Positions 35,240 through 44,202 of a stretch of 64,000 nucleotides of DNA are shown here, in pieces. The notes under the pieces were generated by a model that saw only the letters and a program-made list of their open reading frames with translations, had not been told where the DNA came from and ran no database searches. How positions within the stretch are numbered: position 1 is the stretch's first letter; every line of letters begins with the position of its first letter. This stretch comes from an uncultured Mesonia sp. (GTDB taxonomy: Bacteria; Bacteroidota; Bacteroidia; Flavobacteriales; Flavobacteriaceae), in contig CANMOY010000004.1 of NCBI GenBank assembly GCA_947499595.1, positions 235,474-299,473 on the forward strand, read 5' to 3'. The translations under genes and the position numbers were made by a program.

Positions 35240-35737
35240 ATGGCAACAGCAGGTAAAAATTTATCTGAATACGACAAAGCAAGCATCCCAAACGCGAATA
35301 ACTTTCGGTTTGGGATTGTTGTTTCAGAGTGGAATAGCGAGATCACCGAGAATCTTTTTCAAGGAGCATTCGATGCTTTAATCGATAATGGTGCCATCAA
35401 AGAAAATATTGTGCGGTGGAATGTACCCGGTAGTTTTGAATTGATTTACGGTTGCAAAAAGATGCAGCAATCCTATGATATGTTAGACGCAATTATTGCG
35501 GTAGGGAATGTAATTCAAGGCGAAACCAAGCATTTTGATTTTGTTTGCGAAGGTGTAACACAGGGTATAAAAGACTTGAATATTCAAAGTGATATTCCGG
35601 TGATTTTTTGTGTATTGACCGATAATACCAAGCAACAAAGCATAGACCGTTCTGGGGGTAAACACGGAAATAAAGGCAGCGAAACGGCCATTGCAGCCAT
35701 CAAAATGGCAGCTTTGCGTCAACAAACCAAATTTTAA
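35240..35737 (+). CDS. ribH: 6,7-dimethyl-8-ribityllumazine synthase
   Basis: The 165-residue protein carries lumazine synthase motifs: FGIVVSEWNSEIT, VPGSFELIYGCKKM, AIIAVGNVIQGETKHFDFVC (catalytic His), and GVLTDN-like FCVLTDNTKQQSIDRSGGKHGNKGSE. It condenses the ribityl-pyrimidine with dihydroxybutanone phosphate, the penultimate step of riboflavin synthesis, and forms a hollow capsid or pentamer. A terminator follows at 35759. Confidence 0.97.
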   Translation: MATAGKNLSEYDKASIPNANNFRFGIVVSEWNSEITENLFQGAFDALIDNGAIKENIVRWNVPGSFELIYGCKKMQQSYDMLDAIIAVGNVIQGETKHFDFVCEGVTQGIKDLNIQSDIPVIFCVLTDNTKQQSIDRSGGKHGNKGSETAIAAIKMAALRQQTKF

Positions 35738-35758
35738 GGGTTATTCTCCCTAGAAAAT

Positions 35759-35788
35759 AGCCGATTAGAACCCTAATCGGCTTTTTTT
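35759..35788 (+). terminator. Rho-independent terminator after ribH
   Basis: A 10-bp perfect stem (35759-35768 with 35773-35782), 4-base loop and seven T. Confidence 0.92.
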
Positions 35789-35860
35789 ATGTTTATAAGT
35801 TTAGCTTGGCTAATTCGGTATTGTTTTTGATTTTCTTTACCTTTGAAAAGAGACTAGGTT

Positions 35861-36151
35861 ATGGGAATTTTAAAGCGAAGAAAGAACAAGCAATTTAGTT
35901 ATAAGCCCCGTTATTATGATGATAAAGGGGAGGGGAGTCCGTATAAAATAAAAACTAAATACGATCAATTTAGAAAGACTACGGGCAATCCTTTAGGCTT
36001 TGTAGGGAATGTAAAATCCGCTTTAGCTGAATTAAAAGAAAAAGACGAAGATCAAACCAGTCGCAAACGCATTTTGCTTATTGTAGCTATTCTTATATTC
36101 CTATTTCTATTATTTATCGAATTTGACTTATCTATATTTTTACCCGAATAA
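35861..36151 (+). CDS. Small tail-anchored protein (not a riboflavin synthase)
   Basis: The 96-residue protein has a basic N-terminus (GILKRRKNKQFSYKPRYYDDKGEGSPYKIK), a linker, and one membrane helix at about 71-90 with a short end. Homologues in flavobacteria are, from memory, often labelled riboflavin synthase subunit beta, apparently because ribH is next door. The sequence has no lumazine or riboflavin synthase motif, and a terminator separates it from ribH. It lies 3 bases before mutL. Function unknown. Confidence 0.8.
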   Translation: MGILKRRKNKQFSYKPRYYDDKGEGSPYKIKTKYDQFRKTTGNPLGFVGNVKSALAELKEKDEDQTSRKRILLIVAILIFLFLLFIEFDLSIFLPE

Positions 36152-36154
36152 TTT

Positions 36155-38011
36155 ATGGGAGATATAATACAATTGCTACCCGACCATGTGGCCAATCAAA
36201 TCGCAGCAGGTGAGGTGGTACAAAGGCCTGCCTCTGTAGTAAAAGAATTATTAGAAAATGCTATCGATGCAGGAGCCACTCAAATTAGCTTGGTTTTGAA
36301 AGATGCTGGTAAAACCTTAATACAGGTTTCCGATAACGGAAAGGGTATGAGTGCTACCGATGCACGATTGAGTTTTGAACGGCATGCCACCTCTAAAATT
36401 AAACGTGCCGAAGACCTTTTTCAATTAACCACAAAAGGCTTTCGCGGTGAGGCGCTGGCTTCAATTGCGGCCATTGCGCAAGTTGAGTTAAAATCGAAGC
36501 AAGAGCAAGATGAACTAGGTACTTGTATTAAAATAAAAGGGAGTGAGGTAGAATCTCAAGAGCCTTGTGTTACCCAAAAAGGGACTATTATAGGCGTTAA
36601 AAATTTGTTTTTTAATATTCCTGCTAGACGTAATTTTTTAAAATCTAACCAAGTGGAAACCCGTCATGTAATTGATGAGTTTCAACGCGTGGCTATTGCT
36701 CATGCACAAATAGGTTTTAGTTTGCACCACAACGGTAATGAATTGTTTAATTTACCAGCTACAAATGCTCGTCAGCGCATTGTACATATTTTTGGTAGTA
36801 AAACCAATGAAAAATTAGTTCCTGTTTCAGAAGAAACCGAACTGATTAATATCGAGGGATTTGTAGGAAAACCTGCCTATGCCAAGCGCACCCGTAGCGA
36901 GCAGTTTTTCTTTGTCAATAACCGTTTTATCAAGTCACCGTATTTGCATCACGCGGTAAACGCCGCTTTTGAAGGTTTGTTGCCCGATAAAGCCCAACCT
37001 TCTTATTTTTTATTTTTAAGCATCGATCCTAAGCGCATTGATATAAATATACACCCTACTAAGACCGAAATTAAATTTGACGATGAGCACGCTTTGTATG
37101 CAATTTTACGCAGTGCGATTAAACATAGTTTAGGGCAGTTTAATGTTGCACCTATACTCGATTTTGAAAGGGATTCGAGTTTAGACACCCCTTATGATCT
37201 TTCTAAGAAAGAAGTACAGGTTCCACAAATAGAGGTTGATCGTAACTTTAATCCGTTTGACACCGAAAAACAAGCGGCCAGTCAATCGGCAGCCAAGGCA
37301 ATGGCATTTAATCGGCACACGGCTAAAAAGAATGCAGCTTGGGAGGCATTATATACACAGATTGATGAGCAATTACCCGAAACCAAAATCGAGGTTGAAA
37401 GTGAGGAAGTTACGGGTAACCTGTTCGGGCAGCAACAGCAAGACTTGAGCGGTGATAGTGTTTTTCAATTGCAAAAAAAATATATTGTTTGTCCTTATAA
37501 GAATGGTATGTTGCTTTTAGATCAAAACCGGGCTCACACGCGTATCTTATATGAAGAGTTATTGCGCAATATAACGGTAAAGGCTGCAGTAAGTCAGCAA
37601 CTATTATTTCCGCTTTCTTTACAATATAACGCTATAGAGGTAGATATGCTGAGTAACTTACGCGAACACCTAGAGCAAATCGGTTTTATTTTTGATAGCA
37701 TAGACACCTCCGAGGTGAGTATTAGTGGTATTCCTACGCTTATTAATGAGAGTGAAGTTTCTATTCTATTAGATCAGCTTTTAGCTGATTTTGAGCATGA
37801 AATCCCCGATAGCGGATTTTTACAAACCGATGTTTTTGCCAAGTCTATGGCGCGCAGTATGGCAGTAAAAAATGGCAGTGTGTTGGCTAAAGAAGAACAA
37901 TTGGCTATAATCAATAGCCTGTTTGCGTGTAAAGAACCACAAATTTGTCCGAATAATAAAAAAGTTTTCGTACGTTTAGAAGTTGAAGACTTAGAGAAAA
38001 ATTTCAGGTAA
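36155..38011 (+). CDS. mutL: DNA mismatch repair protein MutL
   Basis: The 618-residue protein has the GHKL ATPase motifs in the first third: ELLENAIDAGAT, VSDNGKGM and TKGFRGEALASIAAI, then the transducer domain (RTRSEQFFFVNNRFI, DINIHPTKTEIKF). It couples MutS mismatch recognition to strand removal. In the C-terminal dimerisation domain the endonuclease motif DQHA..E....E reads DQNRAHTRILYE (from residue 456), and the late CPHGRP-like motif reads CPNNKK, so key metal ligands seem absent. It overlaps the rhomboid gene by one base. Confidence 0.95.
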   Translation: MGDIIQLLPDHVANQIAAGEVVQRPASVVKELLENAIDAGATQISLVLKDAGKTLIQVSDNGKGMSATDARLSFERHATSKIKRAEDLFQLTTKGFRGEALASIAAIAQVELKSKQEQDELGTCIKIKGSEVESQEPCVTQKGTIIGVKNLFFNIPARRNFLKSNQVETRHVIDEFQRVAIAHAQIGFSLHHNGNELFNLPATNARQRIVHIFGSKTNEKLVPVSEETELINIEGFVGKPAYAKRTRSEQFFFVNNRFIKSPYLHHAVNAAFEGLLPDKAQPSYFLFLSIDPKRIDINIHPTKTEIKFDDEHALYAILRSAIKHSLGQFNVAPILDFERDSSLDTPYDLSKKEVQVPQIEVDRNFNPFDTEKQAASQSAAKAMAFNRHTAKKNAAWEALYTQIDEQLPETKIEVESEEVTGNLFGQQQQDLSGDSVFQLQKKYIVCPYKNGMLLLDQNRAHTRILYEELLRNITVKAAVSQQLLFPLSLQYNAIEVDMLSNLREHLEQIGFIFDSIDTSEVSISGIPTLINESEVSILLDQLLADFEHEIPDSGFLQTDVFAKSMARSMAVKNGSVLAKEEQLAIINSLFACKEPQICPNNKKVFVRLEVEDLEKNFR

Positions 38012-38757
38012 TGGGAAGAATAACAGAGACGGTAAAAGTCTTATTGATAATCAATGTTTTATTTTTTTTCGGGAGTCAATTTTTAGGTGATTTAGCCTAT
38101 CGCTTATTTGCGCTTTGGTTTCCAGAAAACGTGAATTTTCAGGTTTGGCAGTTGCTTACCCATATGTTTATGCACGGCGATTTAAGTCATATCCTATTTA
38201 ATATGTTTGCTTTGTATATGTTTGGTAGCGTATTAGAACAGAGTATCGGGCAGCAACGTTTTTTGTTTTTATACTTTTCTGCCGGTTTAGGAGCAGCCGG
38301 ACTTCAAATTTTGTTTAGTTATATCGATTACAACAGTGCTTTTAATGCTGCGCTTGAAGCTGGTTTTTCGGTAAACCAAATACAAGAAATGATTTACAAT
38401 TACAGTAGCACACAACAAGTTTTTAGTGCCTTGCCTCAAAATGTTTCGAGCGATTTACTCAGTAATTATTATACTCCGATGGTAGGAGCTAGTGGAGCTA
38501 TTTTTGGAGCGCTGGCTGCCTTCGCAGTGATTTATCCTAATTTACCTTTGTATATTATCTTTATACCTATTCCTATAAAAGCCAAGTATCTTATTGGGGG
38601 CTATTTTGCCATCAATGTTTATTCGGCGGTGACCGGTAGTACATTATTAGGGCCTAGCAATACAGCATATTGGGCGCATATTGGGGGAGCCGTGATCGGG
38701 TTTATAATGATGTGGTATTGGAAAAAAAATCAGTTTAACGCTAACCGGTGGAATTAG
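38011..38757 (+). CDS. Rhomboid-family intramembrane serine protease
   Basis: The 248-residue protein has six predicted membrane helices and the rhomboid motifs: HMFMHGDLSHILFNM in the first loop, catalytic Ser in GASGAIFGALAAF around residue 155, and catalytic His in AHIGGAVIGF around 225. It cleaves membrane proteins inside the bilayer; substrates are unknown. It follows mutL with one base of overlap, and the next gene is a second rhomboid. An insertion of about 25 residues (IDYNSAFNAALEAGFSVNQ) lies between helices. Confidence 0.92.
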   Translation: MGRITETVKVLLIINVLFFFGSQFLGDLAYRLFALWFPENVNFQVWQLLTHMFMHGDLSHILFNMFALYMFGSVLEQSIGQQRFLFLYFSAGLGAAGLQILFSYIDYNSAFNAALEAGFSVNQIQEMIYNYSSTQQVFSALPQNVSSDLLSNYYTPMVGASGAIFGALAAFAVIYPNLPLYIIFIPIPIKAKYLIGGYFAINVYSAVTGSTLLGPSNTAYWAHIGGAVIGFIMMWYWKKNQFNANRWN

Positions 38758-39654
38758 ATGGATTGGAGAGATCAATTGCGTGTAAAGTACAAGACGGCTA
38801 ATGTAGTTGAAAAACTCATTGCCTTAAATATTGGGGTTTTTGTATTGCAATTTTTATTTCAAACCCTAGCCTTTCTTTTTCAATTCTCAGGTAACTTTTT
38901 TGTTAATTGGTTTAGCTTTCCTACTCAAATAGAATCATGGTTGTATAAACCATGGAGTGTAATTAGCTACGCATTCTTACACGCTGGCTTTTTTCACTTG
39001 TTGTTTAATATGATAGTTTTGCATTTTGCCGGACGATTTTTTCTTACCTTTTTTGCTCCGAAAAAGCTATTGAATTATTATTTTTTAGGCGCTATAAGTG
39101 GTGCGCTGCTTTTTGCCTTGAGCTATAATCTATTTCCGGTGTTTTCAAACTTGGGCAATGTGCCATTAATCGGTGCGTCGGCTGCGGTTATGGCAATTTT
39201 GATTGGGGTTGCCACACAAGCTCCTCAAATGCAAATTCGTCTCTTGTTAATTGGTAATGTAAAGCTCTGGCATATTGCGGTGGTCTTTGTAGTTCTAGAT
39301 GTGATCAGAATTCCTTTTGGTAATGCGGGCGGCCATATCGCGCACTTAGGGGGTGCCTTGTTGGGGTATGCTTATACCAAACAATTGAATAAAGGCAATG
39401 ATATTGGCTTATGGTTTGAAAAAATTTTTGATGCTGTAGCCGGATGGTTTTCATCTGCATCTTCTAGCAAAAAAACACCATTTAAAAAAGTATACCGCAA
39501 TCCGAGAAACACTTATACCGCTAAAGCCAAGCAAGCATCAAAGACGGATAAGCAAAAGAAAATAGATGCTATTTTAGATAAAATAAGTGAGAATGGTTAT
39601 GAAAGTTTATCCAAGGAAGAAAAAGATTTCCTGTTTAAAGTAGGTAAAGAATAA
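38758..39654 (+). CDS. Second rhomboid-family protease with a basic cytosolic tail
   Basis: The 298-residue protein has rhomboid motifs: SYAFLHAGFFHLLFNM, catalytic Ser in GASAAVMAIL around residue 143, and His in AHLGGALLGYAY around 197. After the membrane core a 90-residue basic, Ser/Lys-rich tail ends in a small helical segment (IDAILDKISENGYESLSKEEKDFLFK), a motif found in many Bacteroidota rhomboids. It directly follows the first rhomboid gene without a gap and precedes an EEP hydrolase gene by one base. Confidence 0.92.
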   Translation: MDWRDQLRVKYKTANVVEKLIALNIGVFVLQFLFQTLAFLFQFSGNFFVNWFSFPTQIESWLYKPWSVISYAFLHAGFFHLLFNMIVLHFAGRFFLTFFAPKKLLNYYFLGAISGALLFALSYNLFPVFSNLGNVPLIGASAAVMAILIGVATQAPQMQIRLLLIGNVKLWHIAVVFVVLDVIRIPFGNAGGHIAHLGGALLGYAYTKQLNKGNDIGLWFEKIFDAVAGWFSSASSSKKTPFKKVYRNPRNTYTAKAKQASKTDKQKKIDAILDKISENGYESLSKEEKDFLFKVGKE

Positions 39655-39655
39655 T

Positions 39656-40693
39656 ATGAAAGGGCTCAGTGTCTTTAATAAATTGGTGTTTTTTATCAAT
39701 ACCCTTGTGGCTTTGGCATTATTGCTTGCCTATTTATTGCCCTATATTCCGCCTGTAACTTTTCCTTTTTTGTCCGTTCTCAGCTTAGGCCTACCCATTT
39801 TCTTTTTACTTAATTTTATATTTGTTATTTACTGGTTGCTAGGCTTAAAACGTCAAGTTTTCCTTTCTTTACTTATTATTCTAATCGGTTTTAACCACTT
39901 GTTATCTTTATATAAAATCAGGTCGCTTGAAGCGGAAGTAGATCCGCAAAAGGCTATAAGTCTTATGACCTTTAATGTAAGGCAATTTAATGTTTATGAT
40001 TGGTTGCCTCAACCCAATTTAAAAGCACGTATAGGAGAATTTATAGCACAAGAAGATCCTGATATTTTACTGTTTCAGGAGTATAATCACCAGCAAGCCC
40101 CAGATTTATCACAATATGCCTATAGTTATTTGCCTGTTTTGAAAGGAAAAGCGAGTCAGGCTATTTATTCAAAATACCCTATTATTAATCGGGCTTCAGC
40201 CGATTTTAAGAATACAGGAAACAATGCACTATACGCCGATTTGGTCATTAAAGAGGATACCATCAGGGTTTTTAACATACACTTAGAAAGTTTAAAGATC
40301 AATCCTAGTGTAAAAGAGTTACAAAAAGAAAATCGGGAGCAATTAATCACCCGAGTGGGGCGAAGTTTTAGAAAACAACAGCAGCAAACCGAACAGATAT
40401 TAGCATTGGTAAACCAGAGCCATTACCCGAGTATTGTGGCTGGTGATCTTAATAATTCGGCTTTTTCTTATGTCTACCGCCGTTTGTCAGAAAATTTTAA
40501 TGACGCATTTAAAATGGCAGGAGAGGGCTTTGGTAAAACCTTTGTTTTTGATTTTATACCTCTTCGTATTGATGTTATTTTAACTTCGCCCGCTTTTAAG
40601 ATTATAGATTTTAAAAACTACAGCGAACAGCTATCCGATCATTATCCTATTAAATCTACTTTTTACTTAGATAAATCGGTTGCTAATAAATAA
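39656..40693 (+). CDS. Membrane-anchored endonuclease/exonuclease/phosphatase family protein
   Basis: The 345-residue protein has three hydrophobic helices in the first 85 residues, then an EEP domain: LMTFNVRQF (Asn), DILLFQEYNH (Glu), VAGDLNNSAFSYVY (Asp/Asn) and SDHYPIKSTF (Asp/His). Enzymes of this fold hydrolyse phosphodiesters in DNA, RNA or lipids; the substrate is not evident. The catalytic domain probably faces the periplasm. It ends the mutL-rhomboid-rhomboid operon and overlaps the convergent WbqC gene by 31 bases. Confidence 0.88.
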   Translation: MKGLSVFNKLVFFINTLVALALLLAYLLPYIPPVTFPFLSVLSLGLPIFFLLNFIFVIYWLLGLKRQVFLSLLIILIGFNHLLSLYKIRSLEAEVDPQKAISLMTFNVRQFNVYDWLPQPNLKARIGEFIAQEDPDILLFQEYNHQQAPDLSQYAYSYLPVLKGKASQAIYSKYPIINRASADFKNTGNNALYADLVIKEDTIRVFNIHLESLKINPSVKELQKENREQLITRVGRSFRKQQQQTEQILALVNQSHYPSIVAGDLNNSAFSYVYRRLSENFNDAFKMAGEGFGKTFVFDFIPLRIDVILTSPAFKIIDFKNYSEQLSDHYPIKSTFYLDKSVANK

Positions 40694-41301
40694 CTTGCGG
40701 CATTGTTCCCTTCATTAAATAGCAAATCAATTATCGATAGATTGGGAATAAAACCATGTTTTTCTTCAAATACTTGGCTGTAAGCATTCAGTTTAAACTG
40801 GGGGCTGCCCTTAGCATCTACCAAATAGCGACCGTCAAACTGAGCCGCATTCGTGGGTTTTGTTTGATATGTAGCTGTGAATTCTGGGTTCCAATCAATT
40901 TGCAGGCAATTGGCAATGGCTTGCATGGCATCGAGGTTAAATTCCCACAATGAAGTATAAGCTTTGTTGTATAAACTTATAAATTCATCTTCATAAAATT
41001 CAAAAAATGGCGAAGAGCGATAGGCCGCTTCAAGACTTTTAAAGTGGTTTTTTTGCCAGGCAAAACTATTTTCTATCGCCACTTCTTTGGTTAGCTTTCG
41101 CTTGTGCTTATCGCCTGTATGTTTTATAGGAATATTGAGTAGTAGCTTGCCGTTAGCTCCATAAATATACTGCCTGTTCCGGTAGGTTTGTTTTTGATAA
41201 TTATCGCAAGCTTCAAAACTTATTTTTTTTGCCTGCAGCATTAAACTCCATTGTGCGATAGAGCCAAAATAAACCGGATGTACGAGAGCGTTTTCTACCA
41301 T
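40663..41301 (-). CDS. WbqC-family protein
   Basis: From ATG 41301 the protein has 212 residues and the WbqC-like pattern: HPVYFGSIAQWSLM at the start, YQKQTYRNRQYIYGANGKLLLNIPI, WQKNHFKSLEAAYRSSPFF, and ID-rich C-terminal LSIIDLLFNEG. The family occurs near polysaccharide genes in some bacteria and its function is not established. The frame extends to 41343 inside lepB, but the ATG one base after the lepB stop is the natural start. Confidence 0.85.
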   Translation of the reverse strand: MVENALVHPVYFGSIAQWSLMLQAKKISFEACDNYQKQTYRNRQYIYGANGKLLLNIPIKHTGDKHKRKLTKEVAIENSFAWQKNHFKSLEAAYRSSPFFEFYEDEFISLYNKAYTSLWEFNLDAMQAIANCLQIDWNPEFTATYQTKPTNAAQFDGRYLVDAKGSPQFKLNAYSQVFEEKHGFIPNLSIIDLLFNEGNNAASYLLATDLSK

Positions 41302-41302
41302 T

Positions 41303-42877
41303 TTACTCGCTTTTTTTCTTCTTTCTAAAAGTATTGTAACCAATCACAAGAATAAGGCCTATTACAAAGTAATAGAAATAAGAAACTGGTTCGCCCGATC
41401 CGCCAACGGTAGTAAACAACCTTTCCCAACGAATTTTATTCATAAATCCTTGTGCGTTGCCATCCCAACTCATCCAAATGAATACTGGTTTTCCTACAAT
41501 ATGGGTTTCAGGAACAAAGCCCCAGTACCTGCTATCTTCACTATTGTGACGATTGTCTCCCATCATCCAATAATAGTTTTGCTTAAAAGTATATTCTTGT
41601 ATCGGATTCTCGTTAAGGTAAACTTGGTTGCCTTTTACTTGTATGTTTTGTGGAGTACCCCATTCGCTTCCTTCGTAAACTTCAATAATACGCTTGTATA
41701 GCGCTATATTTTCTGTTGTGATGGGAGTTGTGGCACCTTCCTGTGGAATATAAATTGGTCCTAACTGATCTTTATTCCAAGCGAAATTAGGGTCTTGAGG
41801 GAAAATACCAGCTTCGGCTTGACCGGCAGGATCAATATTTCTTCTTATCGAAGCGACATTAGGATGATTTTTAAAGCGTTGTAGCGCTTCTTCAGACAAT
41901 GAACTAAAGTAATATTCACGGTTGTTCTGATTATACCAGCCAACCGGATCTGTAATATCATATTGTTCATATAAATAACGCAAAGAAAAGCCTTGCCCTT
42001 TGCCTTTTACGATATAAGAGTATTGCGGCTTGGCACGGTCATGTAATTGCAGCGGTTCTCCTTGAATATATATTTTTCCGTCTCGTATAGACAAGCTGTC
42101 GCCGGGAACACCTACGGCACGCTTAACGTAATTTGATTTTTTATCGATGGGTTTATAGTAACTGGCTTTCCCCTTATAACCAAAATAAGGAACGGTGTCT
42201 ACCGGCCAGTTGAAAACTACAATATCATTTCGTTCTACTTCCTCAAATCCGGGTAAACGAAAGTAGGGGAGTTGAGGCCAATTGGTATAGGATTTAACGC
42301 CTAAAATAGGAATAGTGTCGTGTACCATAGGGAATGAAACCGTAGTTTTTGGAGTTCTGGCTCCATAATGAAACTTGCTAACAAAAAGAAAATCACCTAC
42401 CAGTAGTGTTTTCTCTAAAGAGGAAGTAGGTATGGTAAAAGGTTGTATAAAATAGGTATGTACAATGGTTGCGGCTACAACGGCGAATAGGATAGAACTT
42501 ACCCATTCTCCTACCTCTGTTCTAGGTTTAAGACTTCTATCTTTAATATGCTTTAAATCTGCGCTGTAATTGATGATGTAAATGTAAAAGCCCAAGCTTA
42601 AGATAGCTAACCAAGTATCTGCTACACGATGCTTCCCGAAACTTCTTAGTGTTTCTACCCAAAGCACAGGGAAAATGATGAGGTTTACAATGGGGATAAA
42701 TAGCAAAATCACCCACCACCAAGGCCGATTGATTATTTTTAACAGTATTACGGCATTATAAACAGGAATAAACGCAGTAATGGGGTTTTGGCCCGCAGCT
42801 TTATACATCCTCCAGGTTCCTAAGCCGTGCACCAATTGTACGACCAAGAAAAACACAAACCACATAAATAAACTCAT
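41303..42877 (-). CDS. lepB: Signal peptidase I (Bacteroidota long type)
   Basis: The 524-residue protein has a DUF5684-like N-terminal region with three or four membrane helices (to about 105), then the S26 peptidase. The catalytic Ser lies in PTSSLEKTLLVGDFLFVSK (around residue 157) and the catalytic Lys in SNYVKRAVGVPGDSL (around 250). Box E is YYWMMGDNRHNSEDSRYWG (around 440). The usual SMxPT serine motif is shifted to SSLE, as in other Bacteroidota. Between the boxes lies a large insert of about 150 residues. It removes signal peptides at the outer face of the cytoplasmic membrane. Confidence 0.93.
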   Translation of the reverse strand: MSLFMWFVFFLVVQLVHGLGTWRMYKAAGQNPITAFIPVYNAVILLKIINRPWWWVILLFIPIVNLIIFPVLWVETLRSFGKHRVADTWLAILSLGFYIYIINYSADLKHIKDRSLKPRTEVGEWVSSILFAVVAATIVHTYFIQPFTIPTSSLEKTLLVGDFLFVSKFHYGARTPKTTVSFPMVHDTIPILGVKSYTNWPQLPYFRLPGFEEVERNDIVVFNWPVDTVPYFGYKGKASYYKPIDKKSNYVKRAVGVPGDSLSIRDGKIYIQGEPLQLHDRAKPQYSYIVKGKGQGFSLRYLYEQYDITDPVGWYNQNNREYYFSSLSEEALQRFKNHPNVASIRRNIDPAGQAEAGIFPQDPNFAWNKDQLGPIYIPQEGATTPITTENIALYKRIIEVYEGSEWGTPQNIQVKGNQVYLNENPIQEYTFKQNYYWMMGDNRHNSEDSRYWGFVPETHIVGKPVFIWMSWDGNAQGFMNKIRWERLFTTVGGSGEPVSYFYYFVIGLILVIGYNTFRKKKKSE

Positions 42878-42903
42878 ATTCTAACTTTTAATTCTTTTAC
42901 TAA

Positions 42904-43635
42904 TTATTTTTTTTCGTGTAGATTTAATACGTCTTGCATATTAAAAATACCTTGTTTTCCCTCTAACCATTCTGCGGCTACAACTGCGCCTAAAGCAAAG
43001 CCATCTCGTGAATTCGCTTTGTGTTTGATGCTAATCTCATCTATTTCACTCTTGTAGTTGACCCAATGCGTACCAGGAACATTCTCTTCTCGTATAGCGG
43101 TGATAGCTAAGGGCTTTGTTAGGCTGCCACTTTTAATTTGATTGTCATTGGTGAGCTGCCAGCCGGTATATGCTTGTTGAGCCATAAGATCCTCGGCTAG
43201 ACTAATGGCCGTACCGCTAGGTTGATCTAATTTTTTAGTATGATGCACTTCGGTTAAGCTAGCTTTGTAATTGGGGTAGGGCTGGAGCAATTGAGCTAAT
43301 TTTCGATTTAACTCAAAAAAAAGATTCACCCCCAGGCTAAAATTAGACGCATAAATAAATGCGCTTTTATGCTTTAAGCAGCTTTTATGCGCCTCTTCTA
43401 AATGGTCTAACCATCCGGTGGTGCCACTTACTACGGGAACGCCCAGTTTAAAGCATGTAGTAATATTATCAAAAGCAGCTTCTGGAATACTAAAATCGAT
43501 GGCAATATCTTGCCGCTTTAAAATCTCCTCATCTAACTTGGTATTGGTTTTATAACCGATTTCATGGCCACGTTCGGTAGCTATTTTTTCGATGGTTTTA
43601 CCCATTCTTCCGTATCCTAATAGCGCAATTTTCAT
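42904..43635 (-). CDS. dapB: 4-hydroxy-tetrahydrodipicolinate reductase
   Basis: The 243-residue protein has the N-terminal NAD(P)-binding motif GYGRMGKTI, VVSGTTGW around residue 74, the substrate-binding EVHHTKKLDQPSGTA around 128-142 (catalytic His and Lys), and a C-terminal HKANSRDGFALGAVVAAEWL. It catalyses the second step of the diaminopimelate/lysine pathway. It lies one base after the DUF5683 gene and before lepB on the minus strand. Confidence 0.97.
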   Translation of the reverse strand: MKIALLGYGRMGKTIEKIATERGHEIGYKTNTKLDEEILKRQDIAIDFSIPEAAFDNITTCFKLGVPVVSGTTGWLDHLEEAHKSCLKHKSAFIYASNFSLGVNLFFELNRKLAQLLQPYPNYKASLTEVHHTKKLDQPSGTAISLAEDLMAQQAYTGWQLTNDNQIKSGSLTKPLAITAIREENVPGTHWVNYKSEIDEISIKHKANSRDGFALGAVVAAEWLEGKQGIFNMQDVLNLHEKK

Positions 43636-44202
43636 TTATAACTTGTAATTTAATGAGAGTCCGTAAGCCGATTTGCCTGTAAACTCATCGATATTAAAAC
43701 GAGGTTTAAGGCTGAGGTCTTCACTTACGTTGAATTGACTTAAGTGGGCATCTACATTGGCATCAATAATATTTAATATGTAGAAAGCCGCCGAAACCAA
43801 TATAGATATTTCTTTATTTCTTCTAAATTGCCTTTGTGCATCGATTAAAGCCTCGGTTTGAAGAACGCCTTGAAATTCATCGTCTTCGTAACCTGCCAAC
43901 CTGCGTTTATAGGCATCTCTGTACCGGTGATATTCTTTATTGTTCTCTATATAAAAATAGATACCGCCACCAATTCCGGCGTAGACCAAAGGTATTTTCC
44001 AATACTTTTTATTATAAGCCTGCCCCAATCCTGGCAAAACAGCCGAATAAAAAGCGGCTTTAGATGGCGCCAATGGGTCGTATTCTTTTGGTGATTCTTT
44101 TAATTCTTGGGTCCGATTTATACTCAGACTGTCGGTCTGACTAAACCCACTGAGCGACCCCAGTACAAAAACGATAAGTATAAAAAACAATCTGTTATTC
44201 AC
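43636..44202 (-). CDS. DUF5683 domain protein
   Basis: With GTG at 44202 as start the protein has about 188 residues: a signal peptide or N-terminal helix (NNRLFFILIVFVLGSLSGFSQ), then PSKAAFYSAVLPGLGQAYNKKYWKIPLVYAGIGGGIYFY with further membrane helices, and ILNIIDANVDAHLSQFNV. This is the DUF5683 pattern, function unknown, expected in the envelope. The start overlaps the parB stop as GTGAATAA; a TTG at 44229 would extend the overlap to 35 bases. Its fixed place after parAB in flavobacteria suggests a link between the envelope and chromosome partition genes, but only by position. Confidence 0.83.
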   Translation of the reverse strand: MNNRLFFILIVFVLGSLSGFSQTDSLSINRTQELKESPKEYDPLAPSKAAFYSAVLPGLGQAYNKKYWKIPLVYAGIGGGIYFYIENNKEYHRYRDAYKRRLAGYEDDEFQGVLQTEALIDAQRQFRRNKEISILVSAAFYILNIIDANVDAHLSQFNVSEDLSLKPRFNIDEFTGKSAYGLSLNYKL

